Assembly (NCBI GenBank): GCA_036844565.1
Contig: DAIUFP010000013.1
Coordinates: 62,001-126,000 of the forward strand
Length of the DNA: 64,000 nucleotides
DNA from: AG11 sp036844565
GTDB taxonomy: Bacteria; Gemmatimonadota; Gemmatimonadetes; Gemmatimonadales; Gemmatimonadaceae
Direction: 5' to 3'
The translations under genes and the position numbers were made by a program. Shown piece by piece: positions 49,806-58,582 of the stretch (positions are counted from its first letter, which is position 1; the number at the start of each line of letters is the position of its first letter). The notes below the pieces were generated by a model. That model made no database searches and had not been told where the DNA came from. It saw nothing but the letters and a program-made list of their open reading frames with translations.

Positions 49806-52217
49806 CTAGAGTCTGAACAGGTATGACGCCTTGAGGAAGAGCGCGTCATCCGTCCGGTTGTACCCCTTGAGCCCGAAGCTCGAGGGAAATTCGAATGGCT
49901 GCGACGACGTCCGCGTGTCCGCAAAACCGCTTCCATACCCCAGAAACAGCACCGTCCCCGGATTCGGCTGGTAGGAGAAGAGAAAGTCTCCGCGGAATGT
50001 GGTGTTCTGGCAGGCCCGCGTAACCCCGGTGACGTTGTTGTTGCACGCATCCGGCGCGATGATCGGCCGGCCGGTCGTCGCCTCGTCGCGCAGCGCATCA
50101 CGATAGAACGAATCGAACTCACCGACCAGCCGGATGAAGATGGGCCGAGCAAGCTGGTATTCCATCTTCAGGCGAGGAATGCGGTTGTTGCCGACGATGC
50201 TTCCGTCCGAGCGCCGATTGTAGCTCGCGAGATTGTACGTCGCATTCAGGCGCAGCTTGTCGGTTGGACGCGCCGTGACGCCATACGACGCGAACACGAC
50301 GTTCGACGGTGCCCACTCGAAGAAATTCTCGTCGCGGCCATAGAGATAGAACGCATTCGCCGAGACGCTCCGCCCCGCCGGCGTGCTGACGGAGACGTAC
50401 GGCTCGCTGTTGCCGATGCGCGGCATGCCGGTGAACGGCAGCGTCGCTCCGTTCGCACCCTGCACCCGGTAGTTCGCATAGAGGGCGGGATCGAAGCCGA
50501 AGGTCTCGACGAAGTACCCCGTTCCGACGCTCCAACCTCCGCGCAGGATAGCATTCACATTGAAGTGCAGCTTCTTCTCGATCGCATCGGCCTGATGCAC
50601 GAAGCTCTGGTAACGCCAGTTGGCAAAGTACCCGGGATTGAAGCTGAAGAATTCGATCGCCGCGCCGGACGCTCCGAAGTACGTGAAGCGCTGATCGAAT
50701 GCGGTTGTCACGACTCCCTGCCGCGAGATGAACCCACTCAGTGCGCGGAAATCCTCGTGCACGCCGTCGACGTAATAGGTGAACCCGAAGTTCTTTCCGT
50801 TACGGTTCAGCCCCAGGTGCCAGAGAGGAGCATTGAGCACGCTGCCCGCCTGCTTCGTGTAGCTCTGCGCATACTGCACCTGCGTGCTGTACACGCCGCC
50901 GAAGAGGTACAGCGCGTCCACGTTGCCCACCCGATTGTAATTCCCCGCATCAACCCTGTCGGTATACGTCACTCCAACCTTCGACGACTGTCCGAAGTCC
51001 CGCTGCGCCCTCACCACGTTGAACACAGCATGGTCCGCCTGGCTCAATGAGCCCGCAGTGGCATCGACCGCACTCAGCAGCGCGATGCTCGTGCCCGACA
51101 TCTTGCCCGTCAGCTTAGCCGCGCCCAGCGGCTGAATGATGCGACGCGTGTACACGAGGTTGTGCGGCGTCGCGAACTGCTCGATCCCATCCAGGAAGAA
51201 CGGGCGCTTCTCGGCGAAGAAGAGCGCGGACCGCGGATCGAAGGTGAACTGCCCCGCGTCGGATTCGATCTGCGAGAAGTCGGGATTGATCGTGCCGTTG
51301 AGGCTCAAGTTGTTCGTGATGCCCCACCGCGCGTTGCCTCCAAGTTCCGGACGCCGCACGTCGAAGCGCTCGCCTGCGGTCACGACCGCCCCGCGACCCG
51401 GCGTCCGCTGCGTGATCTCCGGATTGACGTCGACGACCAGTCCGCGATGAAGGTCGGTGAGCCCCTCCAGTGTGCCTGATTGCGCGAGGAACGACAGCCC
51501 CGACCGGCGCGCCGGCGTCCAACTGTCCTCATGCCCCGAGTGCTGGATGAAACGCACGACGTTGAGTCCCCATATCTGCTCGGCCGCCGCCTGATACCGA
51601 AGACTCTTGAATGGAATACGCACCTCGACGGTGTAGCCGTCGCGCGTCACATGCCCCTTCGACGCGAACACGAAATCCGGGCTCACGTCGGTCGGAGCGC
51701 GCGCCAGCGCGGCGTTGCCCATCCCGCCGCTCTGGCTCTGCCCCGACTCGAGGATGGTACCGTCGGCCTGAACGCCGAGCGGGTTCACAGCGAAGACGGT
51801 CGCCTGACGGCCATCGTTGAAGGTGCCGAGGAGGATCTGGACGTTGTCGTCGGACGAGATCTTGTCGCGGTCCGCCAGCGTTGCGCGCGGCGCTCCGTGC
51901 GCCTCGAACGCGCGGATGCCGAAGTGAATCGCGGTGGCGGAGTACCAAACCAGCACCTCCGTCGAGTCATCCGCCGGCACGCCGTCGTTGGGCGAGAACT
52001 GGCTGAACCCGATGAGCCGCGCGGCCTGCGCCCACTGCGGCTCGTCGAGTCGTCCGTCCATCACGAGGTCGCCCTCGTCCAGGCGCGGCGGACGCACCTT
52101 TACCTGGTTGGCCCGGCCGCTGTAAGTGATTTGGGCCGCTGGCGCCCGTGGAACGGTGGTCCGTGCGGATGCGGTCGCCAGCGAGATTGCAGCGAGCAGA
52201 AGGTGTACGGGCACCAC
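49806..52217 (-). CDS. Exported DUF5916 protein with CBM9-like N-terminal domain and outer-membrane barrel
   Basis: 803 aa from GTG 52217. Signal peptide about 1-28. Residues about 45-230 form the carbohydrate-binding family 9-like domain (MDGRLDEPQWAQAARLIGFS, VWYSATAIHFGIRAFEAHG). DUF5916 follows: NPDFSQIESDAGQFTFDPR, RSALFFAEKRPFFLDGIEQF, a well-conserved segment. The remaining 450 residues are beta-barrel strands ending in a hydrophobic aromatic C-terminus (DDALFLKASYLFRL). Role unknown; outer-membrane location is predicted. Next gene upstream ends 1 bp before its start. Confidence 0.92.
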   Translation of the reverse strand: MVPVHLLLAAISLATASARTTVPRAPAAQITYSGRANQVKVRPPRLDEGDLVMDGRLDEPQWAQAARLIGFSQFSPNDGVPADDSTEVLVWYSATAIHFGIRAFEAHGAPRATLADRDKISSDDNVQILLGTFNDGRQATVFAVNPLGVQADGTILESGQSQSGGMGNAALARAPTDVSPDFVFASKGHVTRDGYTVEVRIPFKSLRYQAAAEQIWGLNVVRFIQHSGHEDSWTPARRSGLSFLAQSGTLEGLTDLHRGLVVDVNPEITQRTPGRGAVVTAGERFDVRRPELGGNARWGITNNLSLNGTINPDFSQIESDAGQFTFDPRSALFFAEKRPFFLDGIEQFATPHNLVYTRRIIQPLGAAKLTGKMSGTSIALLSAVDATAGSLSQADHAVFNVVRAQRDFGQSSKVGVTYTDRVDAGNYNRVGNVDALYLFGGVYSTQVQYAQSYTKQAGSVLNAPLWHLGLNRNGKNFGFTYYVDGVHEDFRALSGFISRQGVVTTAFDQRFTYFGASGAAIEFFSFNPGYFANWRYQSFVHQADAIEKKLHFNVNAILRGGWSVGTGYFVETFGFDPALYANYRVQGANGATLPFTGMPRIGNSEPYVSVSTPAGRSVSANAFYLYGRDENFFEWAPSNVVFASYGVTARPTDKLRLNATYNLASYNRRSDGSIVGNNRIPRLKMEYQLARPIFIRLVGEFDSFYRDALRDEATTGRPIIAPDACNNNVTGVTRACQNTTFRGDFLFSYQPNPGTVLFLGYGSGFADTRTSSQPFEFPSSFGLKGYNRTDDALFLKASYLFRL

Positions 52218-52886
52218 CTACTTCTTTTTCGGCGTAACCACGAAATCGCTGATGTGCACGTCGAGGTTGTGGTTCACGCGGAGGCCGACCACGCCATCAG
52301 TGTCGCCCGCCGAGCCGGGAAGCGCCGCGACCTGCACGCCGTTCACCTTCAGGCGCACCGAGTCCGGCTTGCTCGCATCGACGACCAGGGTATTCGTGGC
52401 GGCACCCTTCGCGTCAGCCTTCTTCACCGCGGCGTTGTCCGTCCAGTCCACGATCTTGTGGACCTCGGCGCCGGCGCGGTGGTTCAGCAGGAATTTTCCG
52501 TCGCCGCGAACGAGAAAGTAGAAATACGTCTGCTCGGCAGCATCCAGCTTCTTTCCGCTGAAGAAGATGCCGTACGCCTCGGGATGCGTGGGATTCTTCG
52601 TCTGACTCATCGTCACCGACGCAGTGAACGGGCCGCTGACCCTGTCCTTCGCCGTCCAGTAGATCGCAGCCGGCCCCGACGTCACGTGGTATCCCTTGCC
52701 CATCGTCACGAACTTCGCGTCTTCGATCTTCTTCGACTTGTCGTCGGTGCGTCCCATCCAACCGGCTGGCAGCGCGCCGCCCTCGATCTTCTTGTCCATG
52801 TCCATCTTGTCCATCTTCGCCTGTGCGGCGAGTGGAGCGGCAGCAAGCAGCGTCAGTGCGAACGAGGTGAGCGAATGGCGAAGCAT
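52218..52886 (-). CDS. Exported DUF1080-like (concanavalin-type) protein
   Basis: 222 aa with signal peptide MLRHSLTSFALTLLAAAPLA. The fold pattern resembles 3-keto-disaccharide hydrolase-type/laminin-like jelly rolls: GYHVTSGPAAIYWTAKDRVS, FYFLVRGDGKFLLNHRAGAE and SVRLKVNGVQVAALPGSA. It follows the MobA-like gene and abuts the DUF5916 gene with no intervening base, so the two are coupled and probably handle a shared glycan or surface target. Enzymatic activity is unproven. Confidence 0.75.
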   Translation of the reverse strand: MLRHSLTSFALTLLAAAPLAAQAKMDKMDMDKKIEGGALPAGWMGRTDDKSKKIEDAKFVTMGKGYHVTSGPAAIYWTAKDRVSGPFTASVTMSQTKNPTHPEAYGIFFSGKKLDAAEQTYFYFLVRGDGKFLLNHRAGAEVHKIVDWTDNAAVKKADAKGAATNTLVVDASKPDSVRLKVNGVQVAALPGSAGDTDGVVGLRVNHNLDVHISDFVVTPKKK

Positions 52887-52926
52887 GGTCGGTCTCCTGA
52901 ATGAGTTCATGGTGCGTACGTGGATC

Positions 52927-53511
52927 TCACCGAAGCAACAGCGCTCGCTCGAGTTCCGCCAGCACGTCCGGAGTGTCAACGTCAGCGGGCATGTCGGCAT
53001 CGATCGAGACGTAGGCAGCTCGCTCGCCCAGTGCGCGAAGCACTGACCGCGCGCCGACATCGCCCTTGAGGCGAGCGAGATCCTCGAAGCACTCGCGGCC
53101 GAACAACACCGGGTGTCCGGTGCCGTCGCGGTACGCGGGCGCCACCGCTGACGCTCCACCGGCTGACCACCTCGCGGACAGCGCTCTCATCACTTCGGCA
53201 GATGCGAGCGGCTGATCAGCCAGGGCGATCGCCACAGCGTCCACATCGTCCGGAAGTGCGGCGACGCCAGCGCGAATCGAGCTCGCGATGCCTTCGTCAC
53301 GCGCGAGGTTCACTACGAAGCGCACGTCGAGTCGCGAGAGCGCCTGCGTCACCATGTCGGCACCGGGAGGTACGACGACGTACACGACATCCAGCGGCGA
53401 CAGCACCTGCACGCTCCACCGGATGATCGCCTTGCCGTTCAACTTTGCGCAGAGCTTGTCCGCGCCGAAGCGCGTGCTCCGTCCGGCCGCCAGGAGCAGG
53501 CCGGCGATCAC
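52927..53511 (-). CDS. MobA/MocA-like nucleotidyltransferase
   Basis: 194 aa with the NTP-transferase start GLLLAAGRSTRFGADKLCAK (the Lys and Arg that bind the nucleotide), then VVPPGADMV, IALADQPLASAEVM and the RDGTGHPVLFGRECFEDL segment seen in molybdopterin cytidylyltransferases (MocA type). It could attach CMP to molybdenum cofactor or act on a different alcohol phosphate. No molybdoenzyme gene is nearby. Overlaps the SGNH gene by 4 bp. Confidence 0.88.
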   Translation of the reverse strand: MIAGLLLAAGRSTRFGADKLCAKLNGKAIIRWSVQVLSPLDVVYVVVPPGADMVTQALSRLDVRFVVNLARDEGIASSIRAGVAALPDDVDAVAIALADQPLASAEVMRALSARWSAGGASAVAPAYRDGTGHPVLFGRECFEDLARLKGDVGARSVLRALGERAAYVSIDADMPADVDTPDVLAELERALLLR

Positions 53512-54287
53512 TCGCTCGCGTCCGCGTCAGCCTGGTCGAGCGACTCGCGCCACACCCGGCGAATCTCGTGCGCCCCCATTGCATTGGGTTCCACGAGGGA
53601 GCGCCGCCAGTACCAGCGATCCTCCAGCTCCGCACTGGCTCCATGACCGATGAAGTGTCGGTAGACGTCCGCCACCGCGGTGCCACTCACGCCCTCCGCC
53701 ACACGGGCAATGTTGGCGTTCATTCCCTCGAGCACGGAGAGCGGCAGCACCCCCACATCCTCGAGCACACCAGGAATGCGCCCTGATCGATCGGACGGAT
53801 CGTAGATGGTCGTCAGCAGGATGAGCGAATTGGGGCGCGCGCGCTGGATGGCCTCGACGAGAAACTCGTATGCCTCCGCGACATCCTTCGCGATGCGCTC
53901 GAGCAGCGACGCACGGGGACGATTCGAGAATGCGCTCAGCAGGTCGTTTCCACCGACCGTCAGCGTGACGAGCGTGGCGTCGTCGCTCTGCTGCAACTGC
54001 GCCAGTTGTTCGCCGAACACGTCGCCGATCGTCGCATTGTCGGTCGCGAGATTCTGCGCGACGATCCCCGGATACCGCGACATGAGGTCATCGCCCTGAT
54101 CCTCGGGCCAGCGGGCGTCGTCGTTCTGATACAGCAGCGACGCCGCGCCGAGTGGAGCGACGGCACCGACGGTCGGATCGCGTTCCAGGGCCACCGCCAC
54201 ATCGGTCTCACCCGCATCGAGTGCCGGGTAGAGATCGATCGACATGGAGTCGCCGAGGGCGACGTAGTGCGTGAAGTACGGGAGCAC
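53508..54287 (-). CDS. SGNH/GDSL-family hydrolase
   Basis: 259 aa. Block I is HYVALGDSMSIDLYP (nucleophile Ser in GDS), block III TVGGNDLLSAF (GxND), and a C-terminal AMGAHEIRRVW provides the catalytic His at about 245. No signal peptide, so a cytoplasmic esterase, thioesterase or acetylxylan-type lipase; substrate unknown. The ATG is 8 bp after the ispH stop, and its own stop overlaps the nucleotidyltransferase start, so the three genes form an operon. Confidence 0.9.
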   Translation of the reverse strand: MLPYFTHYVALGDSMSIDLYPALDAGETDVAVALERDPTVGAVAPLGAASLLYQNDDARWPEDQGDDLMSRYPGIVAQNLATDNATIGDVFGEQLAQLQQSDDATLVTLTVGGNDLLSAFSNRPRASLLERIAKDVAEAYEFLVEAIQRARPNSLILLTTIYDPSDRSGRIPGVLEDVGVLPLSVLEGMNANIARVAEGVSGTAVADVYRHFIGHGASAELEDRWYWRRSLVEPNAMGAHEIRRVWRESLDQADADASE

Positions 54288-54294
54288 GAGCGAT

Positions 54295-55521
54295 TCAGGC
54301 CGTTTCCAGCACCAGCCCGCGCGTCGCCAGGATGCGGGCCACCGTCTCGCCGATCTTGTTGTTCGGCGTGCTCGCGCCGGCCGTCACCCCGATGCGCACC
54401 GGAACTCCCGTCGGAAGCCAATCGGAGCGGAATTCCTCCGCATGCTTCACTTCAGGGCGACGGAAGTGAATCGTCTCGCTCTCCGGATCGATCCCGCTCG
54501 CATCCTCGATGTGATACGTCGGGACACGCTCGGCGCAGAGCATCGCGAGCGAGATCGTATTGCTCGAGTTGAAGCCACCGATCACGACCATCGCATCGAG
54601 CGGTTCTTCGAGCAGCTCAAGCACGGCGTCCTGACGCTCCTGAGTGGCACTGCAGATGGTGTCGAACGTTCGGAAGCTCGTAACCCGCGCATCAGCGCCG
54701 CGTGCGCGCGCGATCGCCTGCCCTACCTCTTCGCCGATGGCGAGCGATTCCTTGGCCAGCATGGTCGTCTGGTTCGCCACGCCGATGCGTTGCAGGTCGA
54801 CATCAGGATCGAAACCCGGCGAGACGGCGTGTGAGAAATGCGCGAGGAACTCGTCTCGGTTGCCGAGTCCCTCGATGTAGTCGCAGACGATACGCGCCTC
54901 TTCCATGTGCCGCACGATGATGTAGCGCCCACCGGGATACTTCATCACCTGCGACGCCGTCGCGCGCGTCTCTTCGTGGTGATGCTTGCCATGGATGAGC
55001 GCCGTGTAGCCGTCCCGCGCGTACACATCGACACGCTTCCACACGTTGAGCACCGATCCGCACGTGGTATCCACCATCACGCAGCCGATGCTCCGCAGTG
55101 CCTCGAACGCCGCGATCGTGACGCCGAATGCCGGCAGGATGACGACGTCCTCGGGGGTGATCACGCTGAAGTCGACCTCGCCATCCGCGCCGGCAACGAG
55201 GATCTCGATCCCCATCCCGCGCAGCTTGTCGTTCACGTGGGGATTGTGGATGATCTCGCCAACGAGCAGCAGCCGTCGATCGGGAAACTTGCGGCGCGTC
55301 TGGTAGGCGTATTCCACCGCGCGCTCGACGCCGTAGCAGAACCCGAATTCCTTCGCCAGTCGGATCGTCAGGTCGCCAACGACAAGTGTGTAGTCCCGCT
55401 CGCGCAGCGTGTCGACCAGCCAGCCATTGTAGTCGACCGACAGGTCGCCCTGAACGTCGGCTTTCAGGCCGAATCCTTTGCGGAAATATGTAGCGGGCTC
55501 GTCGGACTGGGGGGCGGACAT
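54295..55521 (-). CDS. ispH: 4-hydroxy-3-methylbut-2-enyl diphosphate reductase
   Basis: 408 aa, long (cyanobacterial/plant-like) type of IspH with an N-terminal extension of about 60 residues. The three cysteines that bind the [4Fe-4S] cluster lie in FGFCYGVERAVEYAY, VMVDTTCGSVLNVW and FDTICSATQERQDAV. It catalyses the last step of the MEP pathway, giving isopentenyl and dimethylallyl diphosphates in the cytoplasm. Divergent from the kinase gene (81-bp gap) and first gene of the operon with the SGNH hydrolase. Confidence 0.96.
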   Translation of the reverse strand: MSAPQSDEPATYFRKGFGLKADVQGDLSVDYNGWLVDTLRERDYTLVVGDLTIRLAKEFGFCYGVERAVEYAYQTRRKFPDRRLLLVGEIIHNPHVNDKLRGMGIEILVAGADGEVDFSVITPEDVVILPAFGVTIAAFEALRSIGCVMVDTTCGSVLNVWKRVDVYARDGYTALIHGKHHHEETRATASQVMKYPGGRYIIVRHMEEARIVCDYIEGLGNRDEFLAHFSHAVSPGFDPDVDLQRIGVANQTTMLAKESLAIGEEVGQAIARARGADARVTSFRTFDTICSATQERQDAVLELLEEPLDAMVVIGGFNSSNTISLAMLCAERVPTYHIEDASGIDPESETIHFRRPEVKHAEEFRSDWLPTGVPVRIGVTAGASTPNNKIGETVARILATRGLVLETA

Positions 55522-55602
55522 ATCCTCAAATCTAGCGCAGGGAGGGAACGGGGAAAACGCGCGCTGGCGCTCCTGCTTCGGCTGGCCCTACCTTCAGCGG
55601 TC

Positions 55603-57630
55603 ATGTCACAACATCCTGACACGGATTTCATCGCCCTCCAGGCGGCACTCGCCGGCGAATATTCACTCGATCGCGAGCTCGGTCGAGGCGGCATGGGCGT
55701 CGTGTACCTCGCGCGCGAGGTTCGTCTCGCGCGACCGGTGGCGATCAAGGTCCTGCCGCGCAGGCTTGCCGGGCAGGCTGAACTTCGCGAAGCGTTTCTC
55801 CGCGAGTCGCGCACGGTGGGTGGGCTCAATCACCCGAACATCGTGCCGGTGTACGCGGCCGGTGAGCGCGACGGGTTCGTCTACATCGTCATGGCGTACG
55901 TCGAAGGAACGACACTCGGCGAGCGGATTCGCACGCGCGGACCGCTCCTGCCCGGGCAGGCGGCGCGCGTGCTCCGCGAGGTCGCGTGGGCGCTCGCGTA
56001 CGCCCACAGCGCCCGCATCGTGCACCGCGACGTCTCCGCCGAGAACATCCTGCTCGAGCGCGGGAGTGAGCGCGCGATCGTCACCGATTTCGGTATCGCC
56101 AGCGCGATGCAAACAGCCGCGCTCGACGACGCTGGTCGCGTCATGGGCAATGCCCATTATGTGAGCCCGGAACAGGCCTCTGGTGAACCTGTCGATGCTC
56201 GCAGCGACCTCTATTCACTCGGCGTCGCGGGCTACTACGCGCTGACAGGCCGACTTCCGTTCGACGGTGAGACGAGTGCCGAGGTCGTTGCTCAGCATCT
56301 GAGCGCCGTCGCGCCGTCGATCACCAGTGTGGCGGCGTCTGTCCCACCGCGGCTTGCCGCGGCGGTCGAGCGTTGCCTGCACAAGGATCCGCAGCGACGA
56401 TTCAACAGCGCCGAGAGCTTTGCCGAAGCGATCGACCTCGCGTTCGAGCACGCGAAGGAGATACCGGCGCCGCTGCGTTCGTGGATCAATCAGGGAGAGC
56501 GCGAGCTGCCGGCCCGATTGGCGATGCTCGGTATGGGCACCATGACCGGCATCACGCTCGCCATCGCCTCCGGGATCTACGCCACGTTCTTCATACCATT
56601 CGCCTTCCTCGGTGGGCTCAGCTTCATCCCCGCCTATACGCGGTTGCGCCGCGTGCTGAGCGACGGATACCACCCGGATGATCTCTCGGCATCCCTTCGC
56701 GAGCATCAACTCGTGCGTGCCGAGGAGATCGAGTACGAACGACGTCAGGGTTCCGAGCGGGTGCGTAAGTGGTTGCGTATCCTGCTGGGCGCGTCCACCG
56801 GTGCGACGGGGCTCGCCCTCTACTTTGGTTGGCAGATGATACGCATTCAATCCGGTCATGGTGTGGATTTTCGTATCTACGAGGAGATGGATTTCTACAC
56901 TATGGTCATGACCTTCCTCGCCGGTACTGGTCTCACGATTTCCGGCGTGCCATTGGCCGGCGAATTCGTCAGGCATCGCCTCTCGAGCCGTCTCGCCTCC
57001 GCAAGCATCTCGTTCTGGAAGGGAAAGTGGGGCGCACGTCTGGCGAAAATTGCCAGCATCGGCCTCAAGCCCGCTGAGCGCCCTATACTCGGCATGCCCG
57101 TGCTCACCGAGATCGCGCTCGGCCGCGCCACCGATCATCTCTTCCTCGCGCTGCCCAAGGCGTCGCGACGCGAACTGTCGGCGCTGCCCGAAACCGTCCG
57201 TCGCCTCGAAGGCGACGCGTCCCGTCTCCGTGAAAGCATCAACGCCCTCGACGACCAGCTCGCGGCGTTTGACCGCGGCGGCGACACGCTCGACGACGCG
57301 AAGCGCGAGGCCATTGCCGACGAAGTACGCAAGGCACGCGAGCTCTCCGCCGAACGACTCTCCGCCACCGTCGCGGCGCTCGAGAGCATCCGTCTCGACC
57401 TCCTGCGTCTCCAGCTCGGTCGCGCGCCGATCGCGTCCGTCACCGCCACCCTGGAAGCGGCGCGCGAGATCGGCGACCGCATCGGCGAGTCGATCGCCGC
57501 GCAGCTGGAGGTTGAATTGTTGCTCGCGGCGACGCGCACCGACAAGCTTCCCCGAGTGGCCCCGCAGAACCCAGAAGCAGGCGACGACGCCGACACCCCA
57601 GTCAGCGGCGTCCCCGTCGCGCATGTCTGA
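55603..57630 (+). CDS. Membrane Ser/Thr kinase-like protein with altered catalytic loop
   Basis: 675 aa from ATG 55603. Kinase domain about 20-280: Gly loop ELGRGGMGVVYLAREV, Lys49 in VAIKVLP, the loop HRDVSAEN at 141-148 and DFG at 162-164. In active kinases the residue after HRDx is Lys (HRDxKxxN); here it is Ser145. Three membrane helices follow, about 305-337, 388-407 and 425-450, then a coiled-coil-rich C-terminus (about 530-650). The missing Lys suggests weak or no phosphotransfer. The stop overlaps the LD-carboxypeptidase start by 8 bp. Confidence 0.9.
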   Translation: MSQHPDTDFIALQAALAGEYSLDRELGRGGMGVVYLAREVRLARPVAIKVLPRRLAGQAELREAFLRESRTVGGLNHPNIVPVYAAGERDGFVYIVMAYVEGTTLGERIRTRGPLLPGQAARVLREVAWALAYAHSARIVHRDVSAENILLERGSERAIVTDFGIASAMQTAALDDAGRVMGNAHYVSPEQASGEPVDARSDLYSLGVAGYYALTGRLPFDGETSAEVVAQHLSAVAPSITSVAASVPPRLAAAVERCLHKDPQRRFNSAESFAEAIDLAFEHAKEIPAPLRSWINQGERELPARLAMLGMGTMTGITLAIASGIYATFFIPFAFLGGLSFIPAYTRLRRVLSDGYHPDDLSASLREHQLVRAEEIEYERRQGSERVRKWLRILLGASTGATGLALYFGWQMIRIQSGHGVDFRIYEEMDFYTMVMTFLAGTGLTISGVPLAGEFVRHRLSSRLASASISFWKGKWGARLAKIASIGLKPAERPILGMPVLTEIALGRATDHLFLALPKASRRELSALPETVRRLEGDASRLRESINALDDQLAAFDRGGDTLDDAKREAIADEVRKARELSAERLSATVAALESIRLDLLRLQLGRAPIASVTATLEAAREIGDRIGESIAAQLEVELLLAATRTDKLPRVAPQNPEAGDDADTPVSGVPVAHV

Positions 57631-58582
57631 GCTCCCCGCCCTGCTGCGGCCACCACCGCTGATGAAGGGCGATACCATCGGCGTCGTCGCCTCATCGTAC
57701 TCGCCCCGCCCGCGCTGGCTCGCCCGCGGCGTGCGCGCACTCGAGCGCGCCGGCTACACCGTTCTTCTCGACCCCGAGCTCTCGACCACCCGCCACTACC
57801 AGCGCGCCGAAGACGAGCGCCGCGCCGCGAACTTCACCGCGATGTGGACGGATCCGCGCGTGAAGGCGCTCATCAGCGGCACCGGGGGCTACGGCGCCGT
57901 GCGCATGCTGCCATATCTTGACCCGAGTCTCTTTCGCGAGCACCCCAAGTCGTTCGTCGGGTATTCGGACGTCACGGTCCTCCACCAATGGCTCATGCGA
58001 CTTGCCGGCCTTCGCGCATTTCATGGACCGACGGTCGACGACCTCATTCCCAGCGCGCGCGACGTGACGACCGCGTCGCTCCTCACATCGCTCACGACAC
58101 CGCGCCCCACCGCTCGCATCGGGCGCGACACCGCGCGCACCGTGCGGCCCGGGCGCGCGAGCGGGCGCCTGGTCGGCGGCAACACGGCCCTGGTGCAGCA
58201 GACCATCGGTACGCCATACGAGATCGACACCACCGATGCGATCCTCTTCCTCGAGGAGGTTCGCGACCCGATGTCCTTCGTCGACGAACGACTCGTGCAG
58301 CTCCGCGCCTCCGGTCTGCTCGGAAAAGTGCGCGGCATCGTCTTCGGGCACCTGTCCCTCGACCGATCCGAAGAGGACGAGTTCGAGGATTTCGTGCTCG
58401 ATCTCGTTTCCGATCTCGGCGTTCCCGTCATCATGGACTTTCCAGCAGGGCACGACAATCCTAATTTGACCCTGCCTCTCGGAACCGAAGTGGAGTTGGT
58501 CGCCGAGGAGGTCACCGGGTGGATCGTGTATCGCGAAGACGCGCTGCTCGCGAATCCCCTTCCTTCTGTCCTCTCGCCGTGA
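57623..58582 (+). CDS. S66-family LD-carboxypeptidase-like protein
   Basis: 319 aa. Serine-peptidase S66 features: MKGDTIGVVASSYSPRPRWL, ISGTGGYGAVRMLPYLD, the nucleophile Ser in FVGYSDVTVLH, and the Glu and His later (ILFLEEVRDPMSFVDERLV; DFPAGHDNPN). LD-carboxypeptidases remove D-Ala from tetrapeptides during peptidoglycan recycling; related S66 proteins act on microcin. No signal peptide. Coupled to the kinase gene upstream and overlapping sthA downstream by GTGA, so all three are translated together. Confidence 0.9.
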   Translation: MSELPALLRPPPLMKGDTIGVVASSYSPRPRWLARGVRALERAGYTVLLDPELSTTRHYQRAEDERRAANFTAMWTDPRVKALISGTGGYGAVRMLPYLDPSLFREHPKSFVGYSDVTVLHQWLMRLAGLRAFHGPTVDDLIPSARDVTTASLLTSLTTPRPTARIGRDTARTVRPGRASGRLVGGNTALVQQTIGTPYEIDTTDAILFLEEVRDPMSFVDERLVQLRASGLLGKVRGIVFGHLSLDRSEEDEFEDFVLDLVSDLGVPVIMDFPAGHDNPNLTLPLGTEVELVAEEVTGWIVYREDALLANPLPSVLSP